Shown here in pieces: positions 1 through 7,165 of a stretch of DNA of 29,522 bases. Origin of the DNA: Fimenecus stercoravium. GTDB taxonomy: Bacteria; Bacillota; Clostridia; Oscillospirales; Acutalibacteraceae. The notes beneath the pieces are model-generated. The model was not told where the DNA came from. It saw nothing but the letters and a program-made list of their open reading frames with translations, and did no database searches. The stretch is from contig DVIC01000001.1 of the NCBI GenBank assembly GCA_018711545.1, positions 1-29,522 of the forward strand, in the 5' to 3' direction. Each line of letters begins with the position of its first letter. Position 1 is the stretch's first letter. Both the position numbers and the translations under genes were made by a program.

Positions 1-107
1 TCGTGTATAAATCCACAACGATCATCGATTATGTTTTCATTACAATTTTCAAAGCAATCTGTTTTTAGCAATCGAGCAAGTTCAGATTGAAATATGTTAT
101 ATTCCAT
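1..107 (-). CDS. Unrecognised protein, N-terminal part only
   Basis: An open frame starts with ATG at 107 (reading leftwards) and runs off the window edge after 35 codons, beginning MEYNIFQSELARLL. A ribosome site (TAGGAGTGA) lies just upstream, and a consensus promoter sits at 136-164, so the start is well supported. The visible piece contains two cysteines in a CFENC arrangement but no motif I can assign to a family. The base composition is much more AT-rich than the genes to its right, which may mean a different origin. It is transcribed divergently from the SOS polymerase gene. Function unknown. Confidence 0.6.
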   Translation of the reverse strand, partial: MEYNIFQSELARLLKTDCFENCNENIIDDRCGFIH

Positions 108-135
108 TGTTTCACTCCTATCTTAGATATAAAAA

Positions 136-164
136 ATTATAGAATTGCGATTCGAAAATGTCAA
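136..164 (-). promoter_or_regulatory. Consensus sigma-70/A promoter for the left-edge gene
   Basis: On the minus strand, TTGACA (164-159) and TATAAT (141-136) are separated by exactly 17 bases, a perfect match to the housekeeping consensus. The spacer holds a short imperfect palindrome, GAAT-TGCG-ATTC (142-153), which could be an operator. Such a strong promoter suggests that the gene is either highly expressed or tightly repressed. Confidence 0.7.
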
Positions 165-215
165 TAGAATATAGTAACAGTATGGTGGGGGAGAAACACA
201 TGAAAATGTTCCCTC

Positions 216-244
216 TTGACAGTCGAACAAATGTTCTATATACT
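216..244 (+). promoter_or_regulatory. Promoter of the Y-family polymerase gene
   Basis: TTGACA (216-221) and TATACT (239-244) are 17 bases apart. The first LexA box fills most of the spacer and the second follows the expected transcription start, so repressor bound there should block polymerase. The predicted start is near 251, leaving a leader of about 38 bases before the ATG at 289. Confidence 0.75.
224..237. promoter_or_regulatory. LexA (SOS) box 1
   Basis: CGAACAAATGTTCT matches the Gram-positive LexA/DinR consensus CGAAC-N4-GTTCG in nine of its ten fixed bases. It lies between the -35 and -10 hexamers of the polymerase promoter. Confidence 0.8.
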
Positions 245-249
245 AAAAT

Positions 250-263
250 AGAACATTTGTTCG
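250..263. promoter_or_regulatory. LexA (SOS) box 2
   Basis: AGAACATTTGTTCG is the near mirror image of box 1. The two boxes together form a larger inverted repeat with centres 26 bases apart. It covers or immediately follows the predicted transcription start, which is a typical position for strong SOS repression. Confidence 0.75.
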
Positions 264-288
264 ATATTTGTGATAAGAGGCGAACGAG

Positions 289-1527
289 ATGGAGCGTGTC
301 ATCTTACACAGCGACATCAACAACTGCTATGCGTCTGTGGAATGCCTATATGATGCCTCCCTGCGCGGCAAGCCGGTCGCGGTCGGCGGCTCTGTGGAAA
401 CGCGCCACGGCATCGTGCTTGCCAAGTCCGAGCAGGCGAAGCGATGCGGCGTTAAAACGGGCGACGCACTTTGGCAGGCAAGAGAAAAATGCCATGATCT
501 GGTGGTCGTGCCGCCGCATTTTGAGCGGTACAAGCGCTATTCTGAGCTTGTGCGCGGCGTTTACCGCCGTTATACCGATCAAATCGAGCCATTCGGGCTC
601 GATGAAGCGTGGCTGGATGTGACCGATTCCCAGCGTCTGCTCGGCGCGGGCGGCTGCATTGCCGACGACATCCGCCGCACCGTACAGCGGGAGCTGGGGC
701 TGACGGTTTCGGTCGGCGTTTCATTCAATAAGATTTTTGCAAAGCTCGGTTCGGATATGAAAAAACCGAATGCCGTCACCGTGATCGACAAGCAGGATTT
801 CCGCGAAAAAATCTGGAATCTGCCCGTCGGCGATATGCTCGGCTGCGGGCGTTCCACCGTAAAGAAGCTCAGCACCTACGGCGTTCGTACCATCGGACAG
901 CTTGCGGCGTGTGATCGTGCATTTTTAAAAGCGCTGTTCGGCAAAATGGGCGATGTGCTTTGGTCTTATGCCAACGGTCTGGACGCTTCGCGCGTACAGC
1001 CGGACGGCTTCGTGCCCGTATCCAAAAGCATCGGGCACGGCGCGACATGCATACATGACCTGGAGAGCGAGCACGAGGTCTGGCTCGTGCTGCTGTCACT
1101 TGCCCAGGAGGTCGGACGGCGGCTGTATGAGGAGGGGCTTGCCGCCACGGCGGTGCAGATCGGTGTTAAAAACAGCGCGCTGTTTGTACAGCAATTTCAA
1201 AAGCCGCTGCCTTTACCGACGCAAAGCGCTATAGAGCTTGCGCGTGCAGCATTCGGGCTGTTTTGTGAGCAATATCGGTGGACGCTGCACGTGCGCGCGC
1301 TTACCATTCGTGCCATCCGCCTGCAGCCGGACACTATACCCGTGCAGACCGATCTGTTCACGGATTTCGCACGGCACGAGCGGCAGCAAAAAATTGACAA
1401 GACGGTGCTTGCGATTCGCCGCCGCTATGGTAAAAACGGGATCTTCAACGCCTGCCTGCTTTCGGAGCACGCCATTCCGCATAATGCACCCGACTTCGCC
1501 GTGCTGCCGGGAATGCCGTATAAATAA
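289..1527 (+). CDS. dinB: Y-family translesion DNA polymerase (Pol IV/DinB type), SOS-regulated
   Basis: A 412-residue error-prone polymerase that copies damaged DNA. The N-terminal palm motif HSDINNCYASVE supplies metal ligand Asp9 and an aromatic steric gate (Tyr14); GLDEAWLDVT supplies the catalytic pair Asp105-Glu106. SVGVSFNKIFAKLGSDMKKP (143-160) is the conserved stretch before the thumb. The little-finger region follows, and a beta-clamp-binding peptide QTDLF is at 353-357. AAGAGG lies upstream of the ATG at 289. The length fits the roughly 400-residue clostridial form. The promoter carries two LexA boxes, so induction by DNA damage is expected. It appears to be transcribed alone, and no UmuD-like gene is next to it. 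Confidence 0.93.
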   Translation: MERVILHSDINNCYASVECLYDASLRGKPVAVGGSVETRHGIVLAKSEQAKRCGVKTGDALWQAREKCHDLVVVPPHFERYKRYSELVRGVYRRYTDQIEPFGLDEAWLDVTDSQRLLGAGGCIADDIRRTVQRELGLTVSVGVSFNKIFAKLGSDMKKPNAVTVIDKQDFREKIWNLPVGDMLGCGRSTVKKLSTYGVRTIGQLAACDRAFLKALFGKMGDVLWSYANGLDASRVQPDGFVPVSKSIGHGATCIHDLESEHEVWLVLLSLAQEVGRRLYEEGLAATAVQIGVKNSALFVQQFQKPLPLPTQSAIELARAAFGLFCEQYRWTLHVRALTIRAIRLQPDTIPVQTDLFTDFARHERQQKIDKTVLAIRRRYGKNGIFNACLLSEHAIPHNAPDFAVLPGMPYK

Positions 1528-1641
1528 AACGGTTCCTTCGGCGAAAAATAGAACAAAAACCGATTGCGCACGGCTAAAAAGCTGTGTATTTGAGAGAATA
1601 TAAGGACGATGCAAAAAAACTTGCGCGCACAGCGTTGACGT

Positions 1642-1670
1642 TTGACAAATTTTGGTTTATCCTATATATG
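1642..1670 (+). promoter_or_regulatory. Promoter of pyruvate kinase
   Basis: TTGACA (1642-1647) is followed by a TATATATG stretch at 1663-1670; the -10 can be read as TATATA with a 15-base spacer or TATATG with 17. It lies about 50-80 bases upstream of the chosen start codon, which is why the longer reading frame beginning upstream of it was not used. Confidence 0.55.
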
Positions 1671-1721
1671 AGGAAGATTTGTGAATTCTCTTTTTCCTCT
1701 CTTGGAAAGGTGTCTTTACGT

Positions 1722-3140
1722 ATGCGAAAAACCAAAATCATCTGTACTGTAGGTCCTGCGACCGATAAACCCGGCGTCTTGGAAAGCATGATGCGCGCGG
1801 GTATGAATGTGGCGCGCTTTAACTTTTCCCATGGGGATTATGCTGTTCATCAGCGCCGTTTTGAGCAGCTTGTGGAACTGCGCGAAAAGGCGGGGCTTCC
1901 CGTCGCCTCCATGCTCGATACCCGCGGCCCCGAGATCCGTCTGGGCACGTTCCGCGATCATAAGCCCGTGGAGATCCACACGGGGGAGGAATACACCCTG
2001 ACCACACGGGATGTCGAGTGTGATGAAAAAATCGCTTCCGTGACATTTAAGGGCTTGCCGGGCGATGTGCGCGTCGGTACGCGCATCCTCATCAACGATG
2101 GCCTTGTTTCCATGGTCGTCAAAAAAGTGACTGAAACGGATGTGATCTGCGACGTGATCGACGGCGGTATGCTGTCCGACCACAAAGGCGTCAATGTGCC
2201 GGGCGTGGAGCTTTCCATGCCGTATCTTTCCGAGACCGATATGAACGATCTCGAATTCGGTGCAAAGCTCGGCTTCGATTTCATCGCGGCATCGTTTGTG
2301 CGCTCGGCGGCGGACGTCGCGTACCTGCGCAAGTTCACCAATGCCCTCGGCTGGCGTTCTGTGCGCATCATCGCGAAGATCGAAAATATGGATGGCGTCA
2401 ATAACATCGATGAGATCATCGACGAAGCGGACGGCATTATGGTCGCGCGTGGCGACATGGGCGTGGAGATCCCGTTTGAAAAGATCCCGCCCATTCAGAA
2501 ACGCCTTATAAAAAAGGCGTACAGCGCCGGCAAGCAGGTGGTCACCGCCACACAGATGCTCGAATCCATGATCACCAATCCGCGCCCGACGCGCGCCGAG
2601 ATCACCGACGTCGCCAACGCCGTGTATGACGGCACCTCTGCGATCATGCTTTCGGGCGAGACGGCAGCGGGCGCACATCCCGTGGAGGCAGTGGAAACCA
2701 TGGCGCTCATTGCTGAAAGCACCGAGTCCCAGATCGACTATGTGACACATTTTAAGGCGTTCGGCAACGACAGCAACACGACCATCACCAACGCCATTTC
2801 GCACGCAACCGTGACTACGGCACACGACCTCGGCGCAAAAGCGATCATTACCGTCACCAAAAGCGGCTCGACAGCGCGCATGATCTCCAAGCACCGCCCG
2901 CAGTCCATGATCATCGGCTGCACCACAAACGATACGGTCTGCCGCCAGATGAGCATGTCGTGGGGCGTTGTGCCGCTGATGTGCGACGAAAAGCGCAACA
3001 CGGACGAGCTGTTCTCCCATGCCGTGGACGTCGCCCGCAAAAACGGTTTGGTGGAGAAAGGGGACACCGTGGTGATCACCGCAGGCATCCCGTTAGGCAT
3101 TTCGGGCACGACCAACATGCTCAAGGTAGAAACGCTGTAA
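1722..3140 (+). CDS. pyk: Pyruvate kinase
   Basis: Converts phosphoenolpyruvate and ADP to pyruvate and ATP, the last step of glycolysis. The 472-residue product starts MRKTKIICTVGPA, the usual N terminus of the family. Visible landmarks are ARFNFSHG (31-38, substrate site), the B domain, the active-site region IIAKIEN with its catalytic lysine near residue 219, and the signature MVARGDMGVEIP. The C-terminal regulatory domain ends at GTTNMLKVETL, without the extra phosphohistidine-like domain seen in some Bacillus enzymes. I chose ATG 1722 because it has GGAAAGG 11 bases upstream and the upstream frame overlaps the promoter. It is monocistronic and ends before a strong hairpin. Confidence 0.96.
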   Translation: MRKTKIICTVGPATDKPGVLESMMRAGMNVARFNFSHGDYAVHQRRFEQLVELREKAGLPVASMLDTRGPEIRLGTFRDHKPVEIHTGEEYTLTTRDVECDEKIASVTFKGLPGDVRVGTRILINDGLVSMVVKKVTETDVICDVIDGGMLSDHKGVNVPGVELSMPYLSETDMNDLEFGAKLGFDFIAASFVRSAADVAYLRKFTNALGWRSVRIIAKIENMDGVNNIDEIIDEADGIMVARGDMGVEIPFEKIPPIQKRLIKKAYSAGKQVVTATQMLESMITNPRPTRAEITDVANAVYDGTSAIMLSGETAAGAHPVEAVETMALIAESTESQIDYVTHFKAFGNDSNTTITNAISHATVTTAHDLGAKAIITVTKSGSTARMISKHRPQSMIIGCTTNDTVCRQMSMSWGVVPLMCDEKRNTDELFSHAVDVARKNGLVEKGDTVVITAGIPLGISGTTNMLKVETL

Positions 3141-3174
3141 CCAAAGATAAAGAGACATTAAAAAAAGATATTGG

Positions 3175-3203
3175 AAAAGCCCGTGCAAAATGCACGGGCT
3201 TTT
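3175..3203. terminator. Bidirectional intrinsic terminator (pyk / GPH transporter)
   Basis: A perfect 13-base stem AAAAGCCCGTGCA / TGCACGGGCTTTT with a 3-base loop, A-rich on one flank and T-rich on the other. It lies between two convergent genes and can end transcription from both sides. Confidence 0.9.
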
Positions 3204-3219
3204 CGTATCTCTAAATGGA

Positions 3220-4851
3220 TTATTCCGTATCGTGCGGGGCGGGTGCGGCGCCGCTGCCGTCTGTGGGGGCAGCGCCCTCTTTCTGCATTGCCGCGATCTT
3301 TTCTGCACGGCGCTCCTCCAGATCTTGAAGCATCTGCCGTTTGAATTCGCCGCGTACATTGAAGAACAGCAGCGAAACGCCGTACATGAACCGCGCGAAT
3401 GCGGGCAGCAGGCAGAACAGGATCCAAAAGCCGTCCAAAACGGTGACGTCGGTTTCCCGCACCACGTTGCCGAATACGTCCGTATGCGCTTCATACCCAA
3501 CCCACGTGATCACGACGCCGGAAAGAAGCCCCGTCACAGCATTGGCAAGCTTTTGGAAGTAACCCGAAACCGTGGCGATCAGCGCTTCGTTGCGCACGCC
3601 GTATTTCCATTCGCCGTAATCGTACACATCGCCCTGCAGAACCGCGCCGACTACGTTGATCAGCTGGTTCGGCAGACCGCAGATGGTCAGCATCAAGGTG
3701 ATGCAGATCATGTTGATCACAATACCGCTGCCGGTGCTCCAGGAATCCTTTATACCGAGAATCGCATTGGCAGGTTCGTAGCCGATCAGCCACAGGACGG
3801 TATATGCCACACCGCCGAAAAGCCCCGCCAGAACGCCGGCGTTGCGCGCACCGATCTTACGGATAATCTTCGGTGCAAGCGGGACGATAAAGTAGTTCGG
3901 AATTCCCGTAAACAGACCGGCAATCGTAGCATAGCTCTGTTTGCCGGCGTTGTGCGTCCAAAAGAAAACCTCGCTTGAAGAACCGACGGACTTGAATCCG
4001 TTGAAGAAGTAGTTGAGCTGCAAGACGAGCATCGGACGGTTTTTGAATGCAATTTTGAAGGATTCCCAAATACTGACAGACTTGATTTGCTCTTTGGAAG
4101 CCAACGGCACGCGCTCGCGCAGGACAAAGAAGCCGTAAATAGCGGTGCCGGCGGAAATTACGACCATGATAAACGCAAAGCCCAAATAAACGTCTTCCTG
4201 ACCGACGCTGTTGTTTGTCAGGTCGGGCAAAAAGTCAATGAAGAAAGGCAAAAAGGAGGGAATCCATGTTCCGAACAGCTCCATGAACTTTTGTGCCGCG
4301 ATCAGGTTGTTGCGCTCGTTGATGTTCGGCGTGACGTTGTAAAGCAGGATGTTGAACGTGTTGAAATACGACATGCCAAGGTTGTGCGCAAAGATCGCCA
4401 CGACCGCCCAAATGACCTTAAAGGTGGTGGTCGTCAAAAACGCCGGTGTGGAGAACATCATCAAAATGGCAAGACCCCACACGGGCGTGGTGATGATCAG
4501 GTACGGCCGCAGCTTGCCCCAGCGGGTGCGCGTGCGGTCCACGATCAGTCCCGAAAGCGTGTCATCCAGCGCGTCGTAGATCGACTCAAACATAATGATG
4601 GAGCCGTATGCGGAGCCGGACAGCCCCAAAAAGCTGATCATGAAAAACTGACGATACGCATTGATGAATTGGTTGAGATTCTTTTGCCCGAAAGAGGTGA
4701 GCAAAAAGGCGAACATCTCGCGCGGGCGTAAGTATCGCCGGTTTTGTGCCGAGGCTTTTTTGATTTCCTGCTCTACCTCGTTTTCCATCTGTTCTTCCGC
4801 TTGCACGGCGGCGGTTTCCTCTGCCTGCACGGCGGTTTGCGCTTCAGCCAA
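3220..4851 (-). CDS. GPH-family sugar:cation symporter (MFS_2)
   Basis: A membrane transporter of the glycoside-pentoside-hexuronide type, related to melibiose and xyloside carriers. After a soluble N terminus, the core begins near PREMFAFLLTSFGQKNL, with about twelve hydrophobic segments. The conserved loop IYDALDDTLSGLIVDRTRTRWGK places acidic residues in helix 2 (cation site) before the family's basic loop, and GDVYDYGEWKYGVRNEA is a typical later motif. The product is 543 residues. The start is uncertain: TTG 4851 has AAAGGA upstream and gives an Ala/Glu/Gln-rich tail of about 45 residues; ATG 4788 has GGAAG upstream and removes 21 of them. No glycosidase gene is adjacent, so the substrate is open. 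A possible promoter (TTGAAC, 17 bases, TAGACT) lies at 4949-4921. Confidence 0.88.
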   Translation of the reverse strand: MAEAQTAVQAEETAAVQAEEQMENEVEQEIKKASAQNRRYLRPREMFAFLLTSFGQKNLNQFINAYRQFFMISFLGLSGSAYGSIIMFESIYDALDDTLSGLIVDRTRTRWGKLRPYLIITTPVWGLAILMMFSTPAFLTTTTFKVIWAVVAIFAHNLGMSYFNTFNILLYNVTPNINERNNLIAAQKFMELFGTWIPSFLPFFIDFLPDLTNNSVGQEDVYLGFAFIMVVISAGTAIYGFFVLRERVPLASKEQIKSVSIWESFKIAFKNRPMLVLQLNYFFNGFKSVGSSSEVFFWTHNAGKQSYATIAGLFTGIPNYFIVPLAPKIIRKIGARNAGVLAGLFGGVAYTVLWLIGYEPANAILGIKDSWSTGSGIVINMICITLMLTICGLPNQLINVVGAVLQGDVYDYGEWKYGVRNEALIATVSGYFQKLANAVTGLLSGVVITWVGYEAHTDVFGNVVRETDVTVLDGFWILFCLLPAFARFMYGVSLLFFNVRGEFKRQMLQDLEERRAEKIAAMQKEGAAPTDGSGAAPAPHDTE

Positions 4852-4920
4852 AACGTCACATCCTTTTCCCGTGGGGGAGTTGATTCAAAAAAATTAAGGA
4901 ATACAATACAAATCTTTATA

Positions 4921-4949
4921 AGTCTAACATATTTTAGGTCGGTGTTCAA
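4921..4949 (-). promoter_or_regulatory. Possible promoter of the GPH transporter
   Basis: On the minus strand TTGAAC (4949-4944) and TAGACT (4926-4921) are 17 bases apart. An ACCGAC sequence, the same half-site as in the palindrome at 15491-15512, abuts the -35. Each hexamer has two mismatches or fewer, so this is only a candidate. Confidence 0.35.
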
Positions 4950-4974
4950 TACAGGCGAAGTGTAAAAATTTCAC

Positions 4975-5430
4975 TTATATTTTTGTATACTTTTGCGTCT
5001 CCGCTACGGCAAGCGCGTCGCACCGTTCGTTTTCGGGGTGTCCCGCGTGCCCTTTGACCCATATGATCTTAACGTCATGCTTGCCGCAAAGCTCCAAAAG
5101 CTCCTCCCAAAGCTCGGGATTCAAAGCGGGCTTTCCGTCGCTTTTTTTCCAGCCCCGCGCCCGCCAGGAAGCAGCCCAGCCCTTTGTAATGCCGTCCGCA
5201 ACATATTTGGAATCCGTGCACAGCGTGACGCGGCACGGGTATTTAAGCACTTTTAACCCTTCGATTGCGGCGGTCAGCTCCATTTTGTTGTTCGTAGTCT
5301 GCGCACTGCCGCCGGAAAGCTCTTTTTCGCGTGTGCCGCAGCGCAGGATCGCGCCCCAGCCGCCCGGACCCGGGTTCCCGGAGCAGGCGCCGTCCGTAAA
5401 CAGTTCGACCTCTGTTTGTTTTGCTGCCAA
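4975..5430 (-). CDS. rnhA: Ribonuclease HI
   Basis: Cuts the RNA strand of RNA-DNA hybrids, as in R-loops and Okazaki primers. The 151-residue length matches the E. coli enzyme. All four catalytic carboxylates are visible: Asp13 (FTDGACSGNPG), Glu51 (KMELTA), Asp73 (CTDSKYV) and Asp138 (ENERCDALA), with the catalytic histidine at 128 in VKGHAGHPENERCD. The basic-protrusion region WRARGWKKSDGKP (89-101) is present. The start is TTG at 5430, with AAGGAGAG about seven bases upstream. It lies 12 bases downstream of the HAD gene and is almost certainly co-transcribed with it. Confidence 0.95.
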   Translation of the reverse strand: MAAKQTEVELFTDGACSGNPGPGGWGAILRCGTREKELSGGSAQTTNNKMELTAAIEGLKVLKYPCRVTLCTDSKYVADGITKGWAASWRARGWKKSDGKPALNPELWEELLELCGKHDVKIIWVKGHAGHPENERCDALAVAETQKYTKI

Positions 5431-5442
5431 TGCTTTCTCTCC

Positions 5443-6231
5443 TTATAAATGCGCCGCCAGCGTTTTGAGCGAATCCTCCACCACGCTTGCGCGGATGGGG
5501 CTTTCGCGGTAGGTCTTTTCATCCGTCACGCCCGTGAGCACCAGCACCGAGGGGATACCGTGCTTTTGCCCGATGAGAATATCGGTTTCCAGCCTGTCCC
5601 CGATAAAGCAAAGCTCTTGGCTTTCGCAGCCGAGGGTGTGCGTAAGATAGTCCACCGTATAGTGGTGCGGCTTGCCCATGACCAGCGGCCGCCTGCCCGT
5701 AGATGCTTCGATCATCGCCATCATCGAGCCCGTGTCGGGCATAAAGCCGTCGGTGGTCGGGCAGTTCAGGTCCGGGTGTGTCGCAATATATTCCGCGCCG
5801 TTTGCAAGGTATCGGCACGCATCCCAAAGCTTTTGGTAAGTCAGGGTCGTATCAAATCCAAGTACTACGATGTCGGGATCCTTGTCAACGAGCTTGATGC
5901 CCGCTGCCTGAAAATCTGCCGTCAGCCGCTCGTTGCCGAGCAGAAATACTGTTTTGCCCGCTTTGTGCCGGTTCAAATAATCCGCCGTCACATGCGACGA
6001 AATGACGATTTTGTCCTCAGCTACTTCACAGCCCATTTTGGCGAGCTTTTCACGGCAAACAGCGACGTTGTTGGACGAATTGTTTGTGAAGAAACAGAAA
6101 TCCTTGCCGCATGCGTGCACGCGATCCAAAAAATCGAGTGCGCCGTCTATGAGCGTGCCGTCAAGGTAAAATGTACCGTCCATGTCGATGATAAAATATT
6201 TGACTTTTTCGAATACGGAGTTTATGTCCAT
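5443..6231 (-). CDS. HAD-superfamily phosphatase, NagD/subclass IIA type
   Basis: A 262-residue cytoplasmic phosphatase. Motif I is IIDMDGTFYLDG (nucleophile Asp16, acid/base Asp18), motif II FFTNNSS (Thr49), motif III Lys187 in VMGKPHH, and motif IV GDRLETDI (Asp212 and Asp217). The large cap domain between motifs II and III, together with the GKP signature, places it with NagD/AraL/PGP-like enzymes, which often remove phosphate from sugar phosphates or metabolic side products. The substrate cannot be read from sequence. The start is ATG with TTAGGAGA upstream; an extended -10 promoter lies at 6260-6268. First gene of a pair with rnhA. Confidence 0.9.
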   Translation of the reverse strand: MDINSVFEKVKYFIIDMDGTFYLDGTLIDGALDFLDRVHACGKDFCFFTNNSSNNVAVCREKLAKMGCEVAEDKIVISSHVTADYLNRHKAGKTVFLLGNERLTADFQAAGIKLVDKDPDIVVLGFDTTLTYQKLWDACRYLANGAEYIATHPDLNCPTTDGFMPDTGSMMAMIEASTGRRPLVMGKPHHYTVDYLTHTLGCESQELCFIGDRLETDILIGQKHGIPSVLVLTGVTDEKTYRESPIRASVVEDSLKTLAAHL

Positions 6232-6259
6232 GAAACGTCTCCTAACCTAAAGTGCAAAT

Positions 6260-6268
6260 ATTGTAGCA
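6260..6268 (-). promoter_or_regulatory. Extended -10 promoter, HAD phosphatase-rnhA
   Basis: Minus-strand TGCTACAAT gives an extended -10 (TGnTACAAT) without a good -35 (TTTTCT at 17 bases). The same element drives the divergent exonuclease III gene, with the two -10 boxes about 90 bases apart. Confidence 0.55.
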
Positions 6269-6337
6269 TACTTGCGGGAAAAAGAAAAGTAAAAAGAATT
6301 TAACGAAAATTCGGGAAAGGTGCATTTTACAGTGGAT

Positions 6338-6361
6338 TTTCCCGACGCACCGTGCTACAAT
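6338..6361 (+). promoter_or_regulatory. Extended -10 promoter, exonuclease III-folC
   Basis: TACAAT at 6356-6361 is preceded by TGC, an extended -10. The hexamer 17 bases upstream is TGGATT, a weak -35. The predicted start is about 25 bases before the ATG at 6392. Confidence 0.55.
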
Positions 6362-6391
6362 AGCCGCAGAGCATTTTTGCGGAGGAACACC

Positions 6392-7150
6392 ATGCTGAAA
6401 CTGATCTCGTGGAACGTCAACGGGCTGCGCGCCATCGTCAACAAAAACTTCGAAACCGAATTCCGTGCGCTCGATGCGGACTTTTTCTGCTTGCAGGAGA
6501 CAAAATTGCAGGCGGGGCAGCTCGATCTGCAATTCGACGGTTACAAAGCCTTTTGGAATTACGCCGAGAAAAAAGGCTATTCCGGGACGGCGATCTTTGC
6601 CAAGGAAAAGCCGCAAAATGTATTTTACGGGATCGGCGATGCGTATTACGACAGCGAGGGGCGCGTGCTCACGCTCGAATACCCCGAATATTTCGTGGTG
6701 ACCTGCTATACGCCGAATTCCCAGGACGGCCTTCGCAGGCTGGAGTATCGTATGAGCTTTGAAGACCGTTTCCGCGCCTACCTTCGGAAATTGGACGCGC
6801 AAAAGCCGGTCATCTTCTGCGGGGATCTGAATGTGGCGCACGAGGAGATCGACCTTAAAAATCCGAAGCCGAACCGCGGCAATCCCGGGTTTTCCGATGA
6901 GGAACGCGAGAAATTTTCCGAGCTGCTCGCGGCGGGCTTTACCGATACATTTCGGTATTTCTATCCCGACTTGGCGGGCGCTTACTCCTGGTGGTCGTAT
7001 CGTTTCCATGCCCGCGAAAAGAACGCGGGGTGGCGCATCGACTATTTCTGCGTGTCCGACCGGCTTTGCGAAAAGCTGATCGACGCGTCCATCCACAGTG
7101 AGATCTTCGGCTCCGACCATTGCCCTATCGAACTGCAAATTGACCTTTAA
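6392..7150 (+). CDS. xth: Exodeoxyribonuclease III / AP endonuclease
   Basis: A base-excision-repair nuclease that cuts at abasic sites and removes 3'-blocking groups. It has 252 residues, the normal size for bacterial ExoA/XthA. The fold begins MLKLISWNVNGLRA (Asn8); LQETKLQ gives metal ligand Glu36; CYTPNS, FCGDLNVAHEEID (Asp145, Asn147) and the C-terminal GSDHCPI (Asp242, catalytic His243) complete the active site. The substrate-loop segment PKPNRGNPGFSDEER is also typical. ATG 6392 is preceded by GCGGAGGA; a longer upstream frame overlaps the promoter and is rejected. It is followed 15 bases later by folC in the same direction. Confidence 0.95.
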   Translation: MLKLISWNVNGLRAIVNKNFETEFRALDADFFCLQETKLQAGQLDLQFDGYKAFWNYAEKKGYSGTAIFAKEKPQNVFYGIGDAYYDSEGRVLTLEYPEYFVVTCYTPNSQDGLRRLEYRMSFEDRFRAYLRKLDAQKPVIFCGDLNVAHEEIDLKNPKPNRGNPGFSDEEREKFSELLAAGFTDTFRYFYPDLAGAYSWWSYRFHAREKNAGWRIDYFCVSDRLCEKLIDASIHSEIFGSDHCPIELQIDL

Positions 7151-7165
7151 AAGGGGATCGTATCT

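Noticed and set aside
200..622. Frame beginning with ATG at 200 after a good GGGGGAG ribosome-like site, upstream of and overlapping the polymerase gene
   Set aside because: Its start lies upstream of the mapped -35 box, and most of the frame overlaps the polymerase gene out of phase. A short leader peptide is conceivable but unsupported.
1569..1586. Small hairpin CACGGCT/AGCTGTG after the polymerase gene as a terminator
   Set aside because: The stem is only seven pairs with one G-U, and the following TATTTGAG is not a T tract.
1716..3020. 434-codon open frame on the minus strand across pyruvate kinase
   Set aside because: It is the mirror of a highly conserved gene, shows no family motif and is rich in His/Arg/Asp, as expected for an antisense frame.
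4957..4975. AAGTG/CACTT hairpin after rnhA as a terminator
   Set aside because: The stem is five pairs with an internal mismatch, too weak to call.
5449..6303. 284-codon plus-strand frame opposite the HAD gene
   Set aside because: The minus-strand product has all four HAD motifs; the plus-strand product has none.
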